Assembly: GCA_019429105.1 (NCBI GenBank)
Contig: JAHYJE010000020.1
Span: forward strand, 1-62,179
Length of the DNA: 62,179 nt
Direction of reading: 5' to 3'
Source: Syntrophobacterales bacterium
Lineage (GTDB): Bacteria; Desulfobacterota; Syntrophia; Syntrophales; UBA5619
Shown here one piece after another: positions 33,309 through 41,654 of the stretch. A model generated the notes under the pieces. The model was given only the letters and a program-made list of their open reading frames with translations. It did not search any database and was not told the DNA's origin. Within the stretch, counting starts at the first letter, position 1. Each line of letters starts with the position of its first letter. The translations under genes and the position numbers were made by a program.

Positions 33309-34865
33309 TTATTTGTAGTTTGCCGCGAAATACCCGGCAAGCTGGGCGATCTCTTCCCGGGAGGTTTTCGCAAGCGGGCTTTTCTCGTGCAATTCCTCTT
33401 TGTTTTTCTCAAGCAAAGCGACTATTTGCTGCGTCCTGCCACTGACCTCCCGGTCTGTTATCCCCTGTTCGTTGCGATAGATAATATGGGCGCTCCGAAA
33501 CAGGGACGGTTCTATCCGCTTCGCCTTGTAATGCGTAAAATCGATGCTGCGCAGGTAGCTCACCAGCGCTTCCCGATCGGCGTCATCGAGATGATATTTT
33601 ACCATTTTCCCCTTTTTGCCCAGGGTTTTGTCGGGATCCTTCAGCAGATTCCGCAAGAATTCCTGGTCTCTTTTCGTGCCGACCTTCCACAGATCGGGCG
33701 CATTTTTCATGCCCACCCCTTCGATGCTGTGGCAGCTGTAGCAAACATTTTTTTCAAAAAGCGCCAGTCCGGCCAGCTCCTTGACGGTAAGCGGACGATC
33801 CGGGGCAAAAAATTTACCAGGCAGAGGCGAGGAAACCTCGGCGATAAGCGTCAGGTACAGGATAAGAATGACGGCGCCAAAGCCCGTGGCAATGGCAAGC
33901 GGTCTCTTTGTGTAGGCGCGCTCCGGGTTCTTGTCGTAGAAGGGCAGAAAGAGCAGAACGGCGATCCCGAACAAGGGAAAAACCGTTAAGGCAATAACAA
34001 TCGATTTACCCTCAAACATCTTCAGTATTTCATAGCCGAAGAGGATAAACCACTCCGGTTTGGGGACGGAATTGATCGACGCCAGCGGTTGCGCCGCGGG
34101 GTCTGCCGGAACGCCGACATAGCGGGCCAGTATGAACAAGGCCGCCATCATCAGCAAAGAGGCGATCGCGTCCTTGGCGAGTTGGTAGGGGAAAAATGGC
34201 TGCGTACCGACCTCGATCCCGGCGCGGGGGGGAGGTCCCTTCTCGCCGTGGATCTGAATGAGCGCCACATGGTTGGCGATAACGGCCAGAATCGCCATCG
34301 GCAGCAGAATCATGTGCAAGGAGCCGTAGCGGGTCAGCGTCAGGCCTCCGACCTGAATGCCTCCGACCATGTTGGCCAGCCAGCCGCCGATCAGCGGCAG
34401 GAATTCAAAAACCTTCGCCAGGATGGTGGCCGCCCAGTAAGAACGGTCTGACCACGGCAGGATATAGCCGGTGAGCGCCATCAGGGCGGTCAGAAAGAAC
34501 AGACACAGGCCGGTTACCCAGATAAACTGGTTCGGTTTTTTATATCCGCCGTGGAAAAAAGCCCGGAGCAGATGGATAAACACCGTCAACACCATGAAGT
34601 GGGAGGCCCAGTGGTGGACGCCCCTGATCAGCCAGCCCAGCGTCAGTTCATTCTGGATGTACTCCACGCTGCCGTATGCCTCCTTAAGCGTAGGGACGTA
34701 GTTGCCGGCCAGCAGGAACCCCGTTATAACCTGGATGATGAAGAGAAAAAAGCTGAGAGAGCCCAGCGTGTACCACCAGCCAATATCCTTGGAGAGGGGT
34801 TTGTAAAAGAATTTCGTCTTCAGCAGTTCCCACGCCCCCATTTTGCTTCCCAGAGTCTGCTCCAT
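33309..34865 (-). CDS. Cytochrome b (b6-like) with fused subunit-IV region and cytochrome c domain
   Basis: 518 residues. Residues 1-210 are the four-helix haem-binding core; His 84, 98, 184 and 199 have the 14 and 15 residue spacing of cytochrome b6 (mitochondrial-type b has 14 and 14). The position of the haem-ci cysteine of b6f (YCLG) reads YTLG here. Residues ~225-345 are the C-terminal helices with the quinol-oxidation motif as PEWF (270-273). A c-type haem motif C375-Y-S-C-H379 lies in a domain fused behind them, followed by a ~75-residue tail of unknown role. Starts 2 bases after the SdhB-Rieske stop. Oxidises menaquinol and passes electrons to its own haem c. Confidence 0.9.
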   Translation of the reverse strand: MEQTLGSKMGAWELLKTKFFYKPLSKDIGWWYTLGSLSFFLFIIQVITGFLLAGNYVPTLKEAYGSVEYIQNELTLGWLIRGVHHWASHFMVLTVFIHLLRAFFHGGYKKPNQFIWVTGLCLFFLTALMALTGYILPWSDRSYWAATILAKVFEFLPLIGGWLANMVGGIQVGGLTLTRYGSLHMILLPMAILAVIANHVALIQIHGEKGPPPRAGIEVGTQPFFPYQLAKDAIASLLMMAALFILARYVGVPADPAAQPLASINSVPKPEWFILFGYEILKMFEGKSIVIALTVFPLFGIAVLLFLPFYDKNPERAYTKRPLAIATGFGAVILILYLTLIAEVSSPLPGKFFAPDRPLTVKELAGLALFEKNVCYSCHSIEGVGMKNAPDLWKVGTKRDQEFLRNLLKDPDKTLGKKGKMVKYHLDDADREALVSYLRSIDFTHYKAKRIEPSLFRSAHIIYRNEQGITDREVSGRTQQIVALLEKNKEELHEKSPLAKTSREEIAQLAGYFAANYK

Positions 34866-34866
34866 A

Positions 34867-36114
34867 TTATGCGACCTCCTCCTGGAGATAGAGTATCCCC
34901 CCTTCGACCTTGACTTTAAGATGGGCCAGTGGCGCCGGGGGAGGTCCTAATGTGACTTTCCCTTCCTTATTGAAAGCGCCGCCGTGGCAGGGGCATAAAA
35001 ACATGCGAATGGATTCGTCCCAGTAGCAGATGCAGCCGAGATGCGTGCAGGTGGGATCCATCGCGGAGAGGGCGCCTGCTTCATCTTTGACGAGATATGC
35101 CCTTTTCGGGTAGGAAACAAGCTTGCCCCGTTCCCATTTCTGTCTGTTGTAGGCTATTTCCAGCGGAACGTCCGGCTGCAAATTTGGCATCTCGCCCCAC
35201 TTTATCCAGCCCGACTCCCAACCCCGCGCCGGTTCGCTGAACAGGGGCGGAAACATGAGCAGAAATCCGGCGCCGATCGCCCCGGCGCCACCCCAAAATG
35301 CCGTTTTCATGAAGTTTCTTCTCGCAGAAACGGCCTCCGGGAACGCCACAGGCAACGGCTTCGTCTCTTCATCGACCAGCTCTTCTCGCTGGGGCGAGGT
35401 GAAACGATACTTGACCGCTGTCCTCTTCAGGTGGTGGATCGCACCGGTGGGCGAGAGCTGTTTCGGGCAGGCCTCCATGCAGTTGAATTCGTCATGGCAG
35501 CGCCAGATCCCATGCTCGTCGGAGAGATTGACAATGCGCTCGCTGCCCAGCTTGTCTCTTGTATCCCGGAGTTTGCCGTCCGCGGCCAGCATGCCGAAAG
35601 GACCGGGAAATTTCTGATCCCATCCAGCCATGGTGCAGGCCGCGTAACAGGCGCCGCACATGATGCACTCCACAAGGCCGTCAACGCTCTTGCGGTCATC
35701 GGGAGACTGGTAAAATTCCTTTTCGGGAGGGATCTCCTTGGGAATCAGGAAGGGTTCGACAAGTGTGTATTTTTCGTAAAAATCGGTCATATCCACGACC
35801 AGATCCTTGATCAGCGGCAAATTGGCGAGGGGTTCGACCTTGATCCGGGGCGATTTTATGTTTTCGACGAGGGTCCGGCAGGCCAGGGCAAACTTGTCGT
35901 TGATCTTCATCCCGCACGACCCGCAAACCGCCGCCCGGCATGAGGAACGGTAGGCCAAGCTGCCGTCGTAGTTTTCCAGGATGTAATAGAGAGATTCCAG
36001 AACCGTCAGCCCTTTGACAACGGGAACTTCATAGGTCTCATAATGAGGTTTTTTGTCTGCCTGAGGATCATAGCGCAGTATCTCAAGAACCGCCTTTTCG
36101 CCTATTTGAGCCAT
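34867..36114 (-). CDS. sdhB: SdhB-Rieske fusion: succinate dehydrogenase iron-sulfur subunit joined to a Rieske protein
   Basis: 415 residues in one unbroken frame, from ATG 36114. Residues 1-240 are a complete SdhB: [2Fe-2S] Cys 59/64/67/79, then Cys 150/153/156/160 and 206/212/216 for the other two clusters. A ~20-residue linker leads to RRNFMK (265-270, Tat-like), a membrane helix (about 273-291) and a Rieske domain (about 330-412) with CTHLGC (356-361) and CPCHGG (374-379). Normal SdhB ends near 240 residues and normal Rieske proteins are separate, so this is a true fusion at sequence level. Topology fits: SdhB inside, Rieske outside. It sits between sdhA and the cytochrome b gene. Confidence 0.93.
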   Translation of the reverse strand: MAQIGEKAVLEILRYDPQADKKPHYETYEVPVVKGLTVLESLYYILENYDGSLAYRSSCRAAVCGSCGMKINDKFALACRTLVENIKSPRIKVEPLANLPLIKDLVVDMTDFYEKYTLVEPFLIPKEIPPEKEFYQSPDDRKSVDGLVECIMCGACYAACTMAGWDQKFPGPFGMLAADGKLRDTRDKLGSERIVNLSDEHGIWRCHDEFNCMEACPKQLSPTGAIHHLKRTAVKYRFTSPQREELVDEETKPLPVAFPEAVSARRNFMKTAFWGGAGAIGAGFLLMFPPLFSEPARGWESGWIKWGEMPNLQPDVPLEIAYNRQKWERGKLVSYPKRAYLVKDEAGALSAMDPTCTHLGCICYWDESIRMFLCPCHGGAFNKEGKVTLGPPPAPLAHLKVKVEGGILYLQEEVA

Positions 36115-36115
36115 C

Positions 36116-37828
36116 TTAATATTTCCTTTCTTCCGGTTGCCATTTCGTGATGGTGACAGGTTTATAGGAAAGCTCCGGGCCGTCTTCCGTAAATCTGGCA
36201 ATGGTGTGTTTCTGCCAATTTGCATCATCGCGGTTCGGAAAATCCGTTCGGGAGTGAGCTCCCCGACTTTCTTCCCGGGCAAGGGCGCCAAGTGCAATCA
36301 CCTCCGCCAGATCTATGCCGGCCGCAATCTCCAGGGTCCATGTCCGATCAAAATTGAAGACGCTGCCCTTGGTGGCGGAGCGGATATTGCGGAACCGCTT
36401 CTTGACCGCCCTGATCTCCTGCAGGGCAGACTCCAAATCAGCCTTGTTTCTGAAGATCTGCACCTTGTTGTCAACGATGTCATGCACCTCGTCCCTGATT
36501 TTGTAAGGGTCTTCCGAACCGCCGCGATTGTAAAGTTCCTCCAGTTCCTTTTCCTTCTTCCGGAGCGCATCCTTCACCAGGCTGTAATCCTTGGGCGCCC
36601 CCTTGCCCTGGATCGCCAGGGAGGCGTTCCGACCGGCGATTTCTCCAAAAACAATGGTTTCGAGCAGGGAGTTGCCGCCGAGACGATTGGCCCCATGAAC
36701 GCTGACACAGGCGCATTCCCCCGCCGCGTAGAACCCCTCCACCTCCGTCTTGCAGGTGTGATCGCAATCGATCCCGCCCATCGAATAATGCTGGGCGGGG
36801 CGGATGGGGATCGGCTCCGTGACCGGGTCAATTCCCAGAAAATCCACGCAGATGGCCTTTATTCCCGGCAGCCTCTCGTCGATTTTCGCCCGGCCGAGGT
36901 GCCGGATATCGAGATAGACATATTTTTCGCCCTTGATGCCGCGCCCAGCGATCAGCTCGGTTTCTATCGAACGGGAAACCATATCCCGCGGCGCCAGTTC
37001 AATCGCCTTCGGGGCATAGCGCTTCATGAAACGCTCCCCGTCATTATTGATCAGATATCCTCCCTCGCCCCGGGCGCCTTCGGTCATCAGGATATGTTTG
37101 CCGGTAATGCAGGTAGGATGAAACTGAACGAATTCCATGTCCTTGATTGGCACTCCCGCCCAGTACGGCATCGTTACGCCCAGGGCGGTGGAGCTGTAGG
37201 AATTGGTGGTGCGCCCATACACCCGGCCCGATCCCCCGGTTCCAAAAATGACCGCATGGCCAAGAAACGCCTCCAACTTGCCGGTACGCATGTTGAAAGC
37301 GGTCAAACCGTGGCAGACGTTATCTTCGATGATCAAACCGACGGCATAGTACTCGTCGTAGAGCTGCACCCTGTCTTTGAGGGTCAGATATTTCTGGTAA
37401 ACGGCGTGCAGCAGAAAGTGGCCGGTTCTGTCGGCCCCATAGCATGTTCTGGGGAAAGCCGCCCCGCCGAAAGGCCGCTGGGCGATGGAGCCATCGGCAA
37501 AGCGGGAAAAGGGAACGCCCCAGTGGTCCATCTCGCGGACCGTCTTCGGGGCCTGTTCGGTCATGATCAGAATTGCATCCTGATCGCCGAGAAAATCCCC
37601 GCCCTTGGCTGTATCATAGCCGTGACGTTCGGGACTGTCGTCCTTTCCATCCGGATGATTGCACATGGCGGCATTGATTCCTCCCTGCGCCTCTCCGGAA
37701 TGGGAACGGATGGGATAAATCTTGGATATCCAGCCGACATCCACCCCCCTGAGGGCCGCCTCGTCAACTGCCCTCGTTCCCGCCAACCCTCCTCCGACAA
37801 CAATCAACTCGTGGGCATGAACATCCAT
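36116..37828 (-). CDS. sdhA: Succinate dehydrogenase/fumarate reductase flavoprotein
   Basis: 570 residues from ATG 37828 (GGAGG upstream). FAD-binding VVGGGLAGTRA (about 11-21), the covalent-flavin His in RSHSGEAQGGINAA (about 41-54), substrate motifs HPTCI and TEGARGEGG (about 235-257), active-site Arg region RD-VSR and HYSMGGI (about 344-350), GANRLGGNSL (about 384-393). Length and motifs are complete. Catalyses succinate to fumarate or the reverse. One base separates it from the sdhB-Rieske gene; it comes after sucD in the leftward block. Confidence 0.96.
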   Translation of the reverse strand: MDVHAHELIVVGGGLAGTRAVDEAALRGVDVGWISKIYPIRSHSGEAQGGINAAMCNHPDGKDDSPERHGYDTAKGGDFLGDQDAILIMTEQAPKTVREMDHWGVPFSRFADGSIAQRPFGGAAFPRTCYGADRTGHFLLHAVYQKYLTLKDRVQLYDEYYAVGLIIEDNVCHGLTAFNMRTGKLEAFLGHAVIFGTGGSGRVYGRTTNSYSSTALGVTMPYWAGVPIKDMEFVQFHPTCITGKHILMTEGARGEGGYLINNDGERFMKRYAPKAIELAPRDMVSRSIETELIAGRGIKGEKYVYLDIRHLGRAKIDERLPGIKAICVDFLGIDPVTEPIPIRPAQHYSMGGIDCDHTCKTEVEGFYAAGECACVSVHGANRLGGNSLLETIVFGEIAGRNASLAIQGKGAPKDYSLVKDALRKKEKELEELYNRGGSEDPYKIRDEVHDIVDNKVQIFRNKADLESALQEIRAVKKRFRNIRSATKGSVFNFDRTWTLEIAAGIDLAEVIALGALAREESRGAHSRTDFPNRDDANWQKHTIARFTEDGPELSYKPVTITKWQPEERKY

Positions 37829-37923
37829 CAATGGTTCCTCCCTCAGTATTTTTCCGGTTTGTTGTTTTTGCGGTCTAAAGCATTTTTTCCCTTCTTGTCA
37901 AGGGAAAAACGGAGTTAACATTG

Positions 37924-38799
37924 CTATTTTTTTTTGAGAATCTCCGCCATTCGCTGACCCAGCTCGGCGGGATTTTTCTCCACGATAACGCCGGCATTTT
38001 CGAGGGCCTTGAATTTATCGGCGGCTGTTCCTTTTCCGCCGGAGATGATCGCCCCGGCATGCCCCATCCGCCGTCCCGGCGGGGCGGTTCTGCCGGCAAT
38101 AAAGGAAACGACCGGTTTTTTCACCTGCGAGGTGATGAACTCCGCCGCCTCTTCTTCCGCCGTGCCACCGATCTCGCCAATCATGACAATAGCCTCTGTT
38201 TGCGGATCATGTTCGAACAGGGACAGGATATCCGTAAAGCCTGAGCCGACAATCGGGTCTCCGCCTATTCCTACCGAGGTTGACTGGCCTATCCCCAGAT
38301 TCGTCAACTGCCAGATCACCTCGTAGGTGAGGGTACCGCTGCGCGAGACAACTCCGACGTTTCCCCGTTTATGGATAAAGTTCGGCATGAAGCCGACCTT
38401 GCCTACGCCCGGGGTTGTGATTCCCGGGCAGTTCGGGCCGATCATTCTGGCCCCGGACCCCTTCAGCGCCTGTTTTACTCGAACCATCTCGAGGACGGGA
38501 ATTCCCTCCGTCATGCAGACTATAAGCTCAATACCCGCTTCAATAGCCTCGAAGACGGCATCCGGGGTAAAGGCCGCCGGCGTGTAGATTGCGGAAACAT
38601 TGGCTCCATGCCCTTTAACGGCCTCCGCCACGCACTCATAAACGGGAATGCCGTCCAATTCAGCACCCCCTTTGCCCGGAGTAACGCCGGCAACAATCCT
38701 CGTTCCCATCTTCACCGCTTCCCGGGTGTGAAAGCTCCCTTCGGAGCCGGTGATCCCCTGAATTACAATCCGTGACTTTTCATCCAGCAATATGGCCAT
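37924..38799 (-). CDS. sucD: Succinyl-CoA synthetase, alpha subunit
   Basis: 291 residues, full length. CoA-binding Rossmann fold with [14 protein letters not shown] (about 13-26), [14 protein letters not shown] (about 32-45), IGPNCPG (about 124-130) and the phospho-His region [14 protein letters not shown] with the conserved GHAGAI (about 249-254). Together with SucC it makes ATP or GTP from succinyl-CoA. Lies between sucC and sdhA, so product succinate feeds the next enzyme. Confidence 0.96.
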   Translation of the reverse strand: MAILLDEKSRIVIQGITGSEGSFHTREAVKMGTRIVAGVTPGKGGAELDGIPVYECVAEAVKGHGANVSAIYTPAAFTPDAVFEAIEAGIELIVCMTEGIPVLEMVRVKQALKGSGARMIGPNCPGITTPGVGKVGFMPNFIHKRGNVGVVSRSGTLTYEVIWQLTNLGIGQSTSVGIGGDPIVGSGFTDILSLFEHDPQTEAIVMIGEIGGTAEEEAAEFITSQVKKPVVSFIAGRTAPPGRRMGHAGAIISGGKGTAADKFKALENAGVIVEKNPAELGQRMAEILKKK

Positions 38800-38874
38800 A
38801 GGAAATTCTCTCCTCGACGCCTTTCATTTTTTAATCAAAGTCCGCTTGCGAAGGCGGCACTTGGTTAGGCAAGC

Positions 38875-40038
38875 TTACGGCACCAGAGCGACAGCCTGCC
38901 GGGCCGCCTCGTAAAGACCTTCTGCCACCGTGAACCGAAGCCCCGATTCAGCGAGCATCTTTCTGCCTTCGGCAACATTCGTCCCCTGGAGCCTCACCAC
39001 CAGCGGCAGCTTAAGCTCGATATTGCGAGCGGCCTGGATCAGCCCGGCGGAAACCCTGTCGCACCGAAGGATGCCGCCAAAGATGTTTACGAGGATGCAC
39101 TTTACATGGGGATCGGCGGTCAGGATTGTGAAGGCCTTTTGAATCTGCTCCGGCGATGCGCCACCGCCGACGTCGAGGAAGTTGGCCGGTTCCCCACCCG
39201 CCATCTTGATCATGTCCATCGTCGTCATCGCAAGCCCCGCCCCATTGACCATGCAGCCGACGTTACCCTCTAATTTTATATAGTTTACCGAGGCATTTTT
39301 TGCCGCTACCTCCAGGGGGGCCTCTTCGTCCTGATCCCGCAGCCCCTTTATTTCCGGATGGCGGTAGAGTCCGTCATCGTCGAAATCAAGCTTGGCATCG
39401 AGGGCGAGGAGCCTGCCGTCTGCGATAATGGCCAGCGGGTTTATCTCTAAAAGGGAACAATCCTTGTCCAAAAACAGCCGGTAGAGGTTGCGGACAATCT
39501 CGGTAAATGTTTGGCGCTGTTCGGCGTTTAAATGAAGAGCCGCGGCCAGTTTGCGCGCCTGGAAGGGGCTGAATCCCACAACCGGGTGGAGTGCGCAGGA
39601 AACGATCTTCTCGGGAGAGTCGGCAGCCACCTTTTCTATCTCCATGCCGCCCGCCTCCGACGCCATCAAGACAACGCATTCCCTTTTTTGCGAGCGATCC
39701 ACCAGCAGGCTCAGGTATAATTCCCTTTGCACCTCCGACGCCTCCTCCACCAGTACGCGGCGCACCTTCTTCCCTTCCGGGCCGGTCTGATGGGTGACAA
39801 GCTGCATCCCGATGATCTTTTCGGAGACGGCAAACGCCTCTTCCGGTGAAGCAGCGAGTCTGACCCCGCCCCCCTTGCCCCTACCCCCGGAGTGAATCTG
39901 CGCCTTTATTACGACTTTTCCCGATAATTCCCCAGCCGCGCGGCGTGCCTCTTCCGGGGTGGCAGCCGAGCCGCCGCGGGAAACGGGAATCCCGTATTCC
40001 CGAAGGAGTTCCTTTGCCTGATACTCGTGGATCTTCAT
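38875..40038 (-). CDS. sucC: Succinyl-CoA synthetase, beta subunit
   Basis: 387 residues, normal length. ATP-grasp domain: MKIHEYQAKELLREYGIPVSRG at the N-terminus, VIKAQIHSGGRGKGGGV (about 43-59), LEINPL (about 199-204), NGAGLAMTTMDMI (about 263-275) and the C-terminal GGASPEQIQKAF and VNIFGGILRCD. Ribosome binding site CTGGAGGCAC. First gene of the suc-sdh block; a TATAAT-like -10 (about 40051-40056, minus strand) is the only promoter hint. Confidence 0.96.
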   Translation of the reverse strand: MKIHEYQAKELLREYGIPVSRGGSAATPEEARRAAGELSGKVVIKAQIHSGGRGKGGGVRLAASPEEAFAVSEKIIGMQLVTHQTGPEGKKVRRVLVEEASEVQRELYLSLLVDRSQKRECVVLMASEAGGMEIEKVAADSPEKIVSCALHPVVGFSPFQARKLAAALHLNAEQRQTFTEIVRNLYRLFLDKDCSLLEINPLAIIADGRLLALDAKLDFDDDGLYRHPEIKGLRDQDEEAPLEVAAKNASVNYIKLEGNVGCMVNGAGLAMTTMDMIKMAGGEPANFLDVGGGASPEQIQKAFTILTADPHVKCILVNIFGGILRCDRVSAGLIQAARNIELKLPLVVRLQGTNVAEGRKMLAESGLRFTVAEGLYEAARQAVALVP

Positions 40039-40145
40039 CTATGTGCCTCCAGGGATTATATATTCATGTTCGGCATCGCAAAAACCGGGCATGAGGATTC
40101 ATTGCCATATTTTTTCTCTGATGGCCTCGCTCCGACTCGCAAAGA

Positions 40146-40177
40146 GCCCGCTTTAAAAACGGGCCGTTTTACGGGCC
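40146..40177 (-). terminator. GC-rich hairpins between kor and suc genes, possible terminator
   Basis: In the 266-base gap between korC and sucC, GCCCG (40146-40150) and CGGGC (40160-40164) form a short stem, and a second overlapping stem uses CGGGCC/GGGCC to 40177. The loops contain A/T runs, but no long U tract follows on the minus strand. korC itself ends at 40305 upstream of this point in transcription, so it may end the kor message. Confidence 0.35.
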
Positions 40178-40304
40178 GGAAATCTGAATAATGAAACTTA
40201 GTATTTTGTAAAAAAGAAGAAGAAAGCATCGGTGATTATCTATACTTTCCCAAAGATCACCGCCATTAAGGCCTTGTCTGTTTTAACCCCTGCGCAGTCT
40301 TCGC

Positions 40305-40847
40305 TTACCGGAATTCCTCGCCGAGTTTAAGTCCAAGATCCAAGGCCTGCTGATTCATCGCCAAAAAACCTGGCGGTATCTGTTTTTCCAGCACCTTGAT
40401 GATGGATTCAGGACGCACCAGGCGCGTAAGCCCTATAAGCGTGCCGAGCATAAAGATGTTAAAGACGATGGGTTTGCCGATCTTTTCCATAACCGTATCG
40501 TACATGGGCAGATTGAGCTGCCGCGCCTCCACCTTCTTCTCCGTTTTTACGTAGCGGGCATCGGTAAGAAGCAGCCCCCCCGGACGGATTATCGATGAGA
40601 AACCGGCGTATGCCTGCTGGGTAAGACAAACCAGAACATTGGGCTGGGTCACCTTCGGAAAGTAGATCGGCGAATCGGCGATGATGACGTCGGAGCGGGT
40701 GGCGCCTCCCCGCGCTTCCGGGCCGTAAGATTGAGCCTGCACCGCAATCAGGTTTTCATAAAGCACGGCAGCTTCCGCCAGAATGATCGCCGCGGTGATC
40801 ACCCCCTGCCCGCCGGAACCGGAAAAAACCATTCTGCATCGTTCCAT
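40305..40847 (-). CDS. korC: 2-oxoglutarate:ferredoxin oxidoreductase, gamma subunit
   Basis: 180 residues. Signature GSGGQGVITAAIILAEAA (about 10-27), QSYGPEARGGATRSDVIIADSPIYFP (about 40-65) and NIFMLGTLIGLTRLV (about 129-143), as in the gamma chain of 2-oxoacid:acceptor oxidoreductases. Last gene of korDABC, two bases after korB. The complex links 2-oxoglutarate and succinyl-CoA with ferredoxin, in either direction. Confidence 0.93.
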   Translation of the reverse strand: MERCRMVFSGSGGQGVITAAIILAEAAVLYENLIAVQAQSYGPEARGGATRSDVIIADSPIYFPKVTQPNVLVCLTQQAYAGFSSIIRPGGLLLTDARYVKTEKKVEARQLNLPMYDTVMEKIGKPIVFNIFMLGTLIGLTRLVRPESIIKVLEKQIPPGFLAMNQQALDLGLKLGEEFR

Positions 40848-40849
40848 AA

Positions 40850-41653
40850 TTACTTACCCTTTGTCGCCCGTTCGATGATGTTGTGATATTCATCACAGTA
40901 CTCAGGCGCCTCTCTGTTGACGAAAATTCCCCGTTCGATCAGCGAGGAATCCGCCAGCTTTTCCCGGGACCCGATGGGGGTCGTGCGTGTTTTGAACCTC
41001 TCCATCATCTCGGAGGCGCTGCCCTCTTTGTTCTTTCTGCCAAAGTACGTGGGACATTGGCTCATGACTTCAACGACCGAGAATCCCTTGTGGAGAATTG
41101 CCGCTTCCAGCACATCAGTCAATTGCTTTATATGGTAGGTTGTGGAACGGGCCACAAAGGACGCCCCGGACGCAACGGCCATAGCCACGACATCGAAATC
41201 CGGATCGATGTTCATATAGGGAGCGGTTGTCGCGTAGGTGCCGTATCCGGACAGGGGCGAGTACTGCCCGCCGGTCATTCCGTAAACACGATTGTTCATG
41301 ACGATAGCCGTCATGTCGATGTTTCTGCGACAGGCATGGATGAAATGATTGCCCCCGATGGAAAGGGCATCCCCATCTCCCATCGGCACCAGCAGCGTCA
41401 GCTCCGGACGGCTCATCTTGACGCCGGCGGCAAACGCCAGCGCCCGGCCGTGGATTGTGTGCAGCGTATGAAAATCGAGATATCCCGAGATGCGCGAGGA
41501 ACAGCCAATTCCCGATACCATCACGATGTCGTTTTTTTTGAGTCCGATATTCTCAACGGCATGAAGCAGGCCGTTCAAAATAATGCCATGCCCGCATCCC
41601 GGACACCAGAGGTGGGGGAAGAACCGTTCGCGGATGTACTCCCTTGTGCTCAT
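40850..41653 (-). CDS. korB: 2-oxoglutarate:ferredoxin oxidoreductase, beta subunit (TPP-binding)
   Basis: 267 residues. CPGCGHG (about 18-24), GIGCSSR (about 48-54), HGRALAFAAGVKMSRPELTLLVPMGDGDALSIGGNHFIHACRRNID (thiamine-diphosphate and Mg motif GDGD, about 92-95) and the NNRVYGMTGGQ segment (about 120-130). The active-site Cys pattern and length fit KorB. One base separates it from korA. Confidence 0.95.
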   Translation of the reverse strand: MSTREYIRERFFPHLWCPGCGHGIILNGLLHAVENIGLKKNDIVMVSGIGCSSRISGYLDFHTLHTIHGRALAFAAGVKMSRPELTLLVPMGDGDALSIGGNHFIHACRRNIDMTAIVMNNRVYGMTGGQYSPLSGYGTYATTAPYMNIDPDFDVVAMAVASGASFVARSTTYHIKQLTDVLEAAILHKGFSVVEVMSQCPTYFGRKNKEGSASEMMERFKTRTTPIGSREKLADSSLIERGIFVNREAPEYCDEYHNIIERATKGK

Positions 41654-41654
41654 G

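Noticed and set aside
36137-37918. Open frame of 593 codons on the plus strand opposite sdhA
   Set aside because: It is the antisense of a perfectly conserved sdhA; the protein has no recognisable motif and no ribosome binding site.
38829-38870. GTTAGGC (38864-38870) preceded by an imperfect stem AAGTCCGC / GCGGCACTT in the sucC-sucD gap, attC-like
   Set aside because: No left-hand RYYYAAC core, and it lies between two subunits of one enzyme far from the integron. Probably chance or an intercistronic hairpin.
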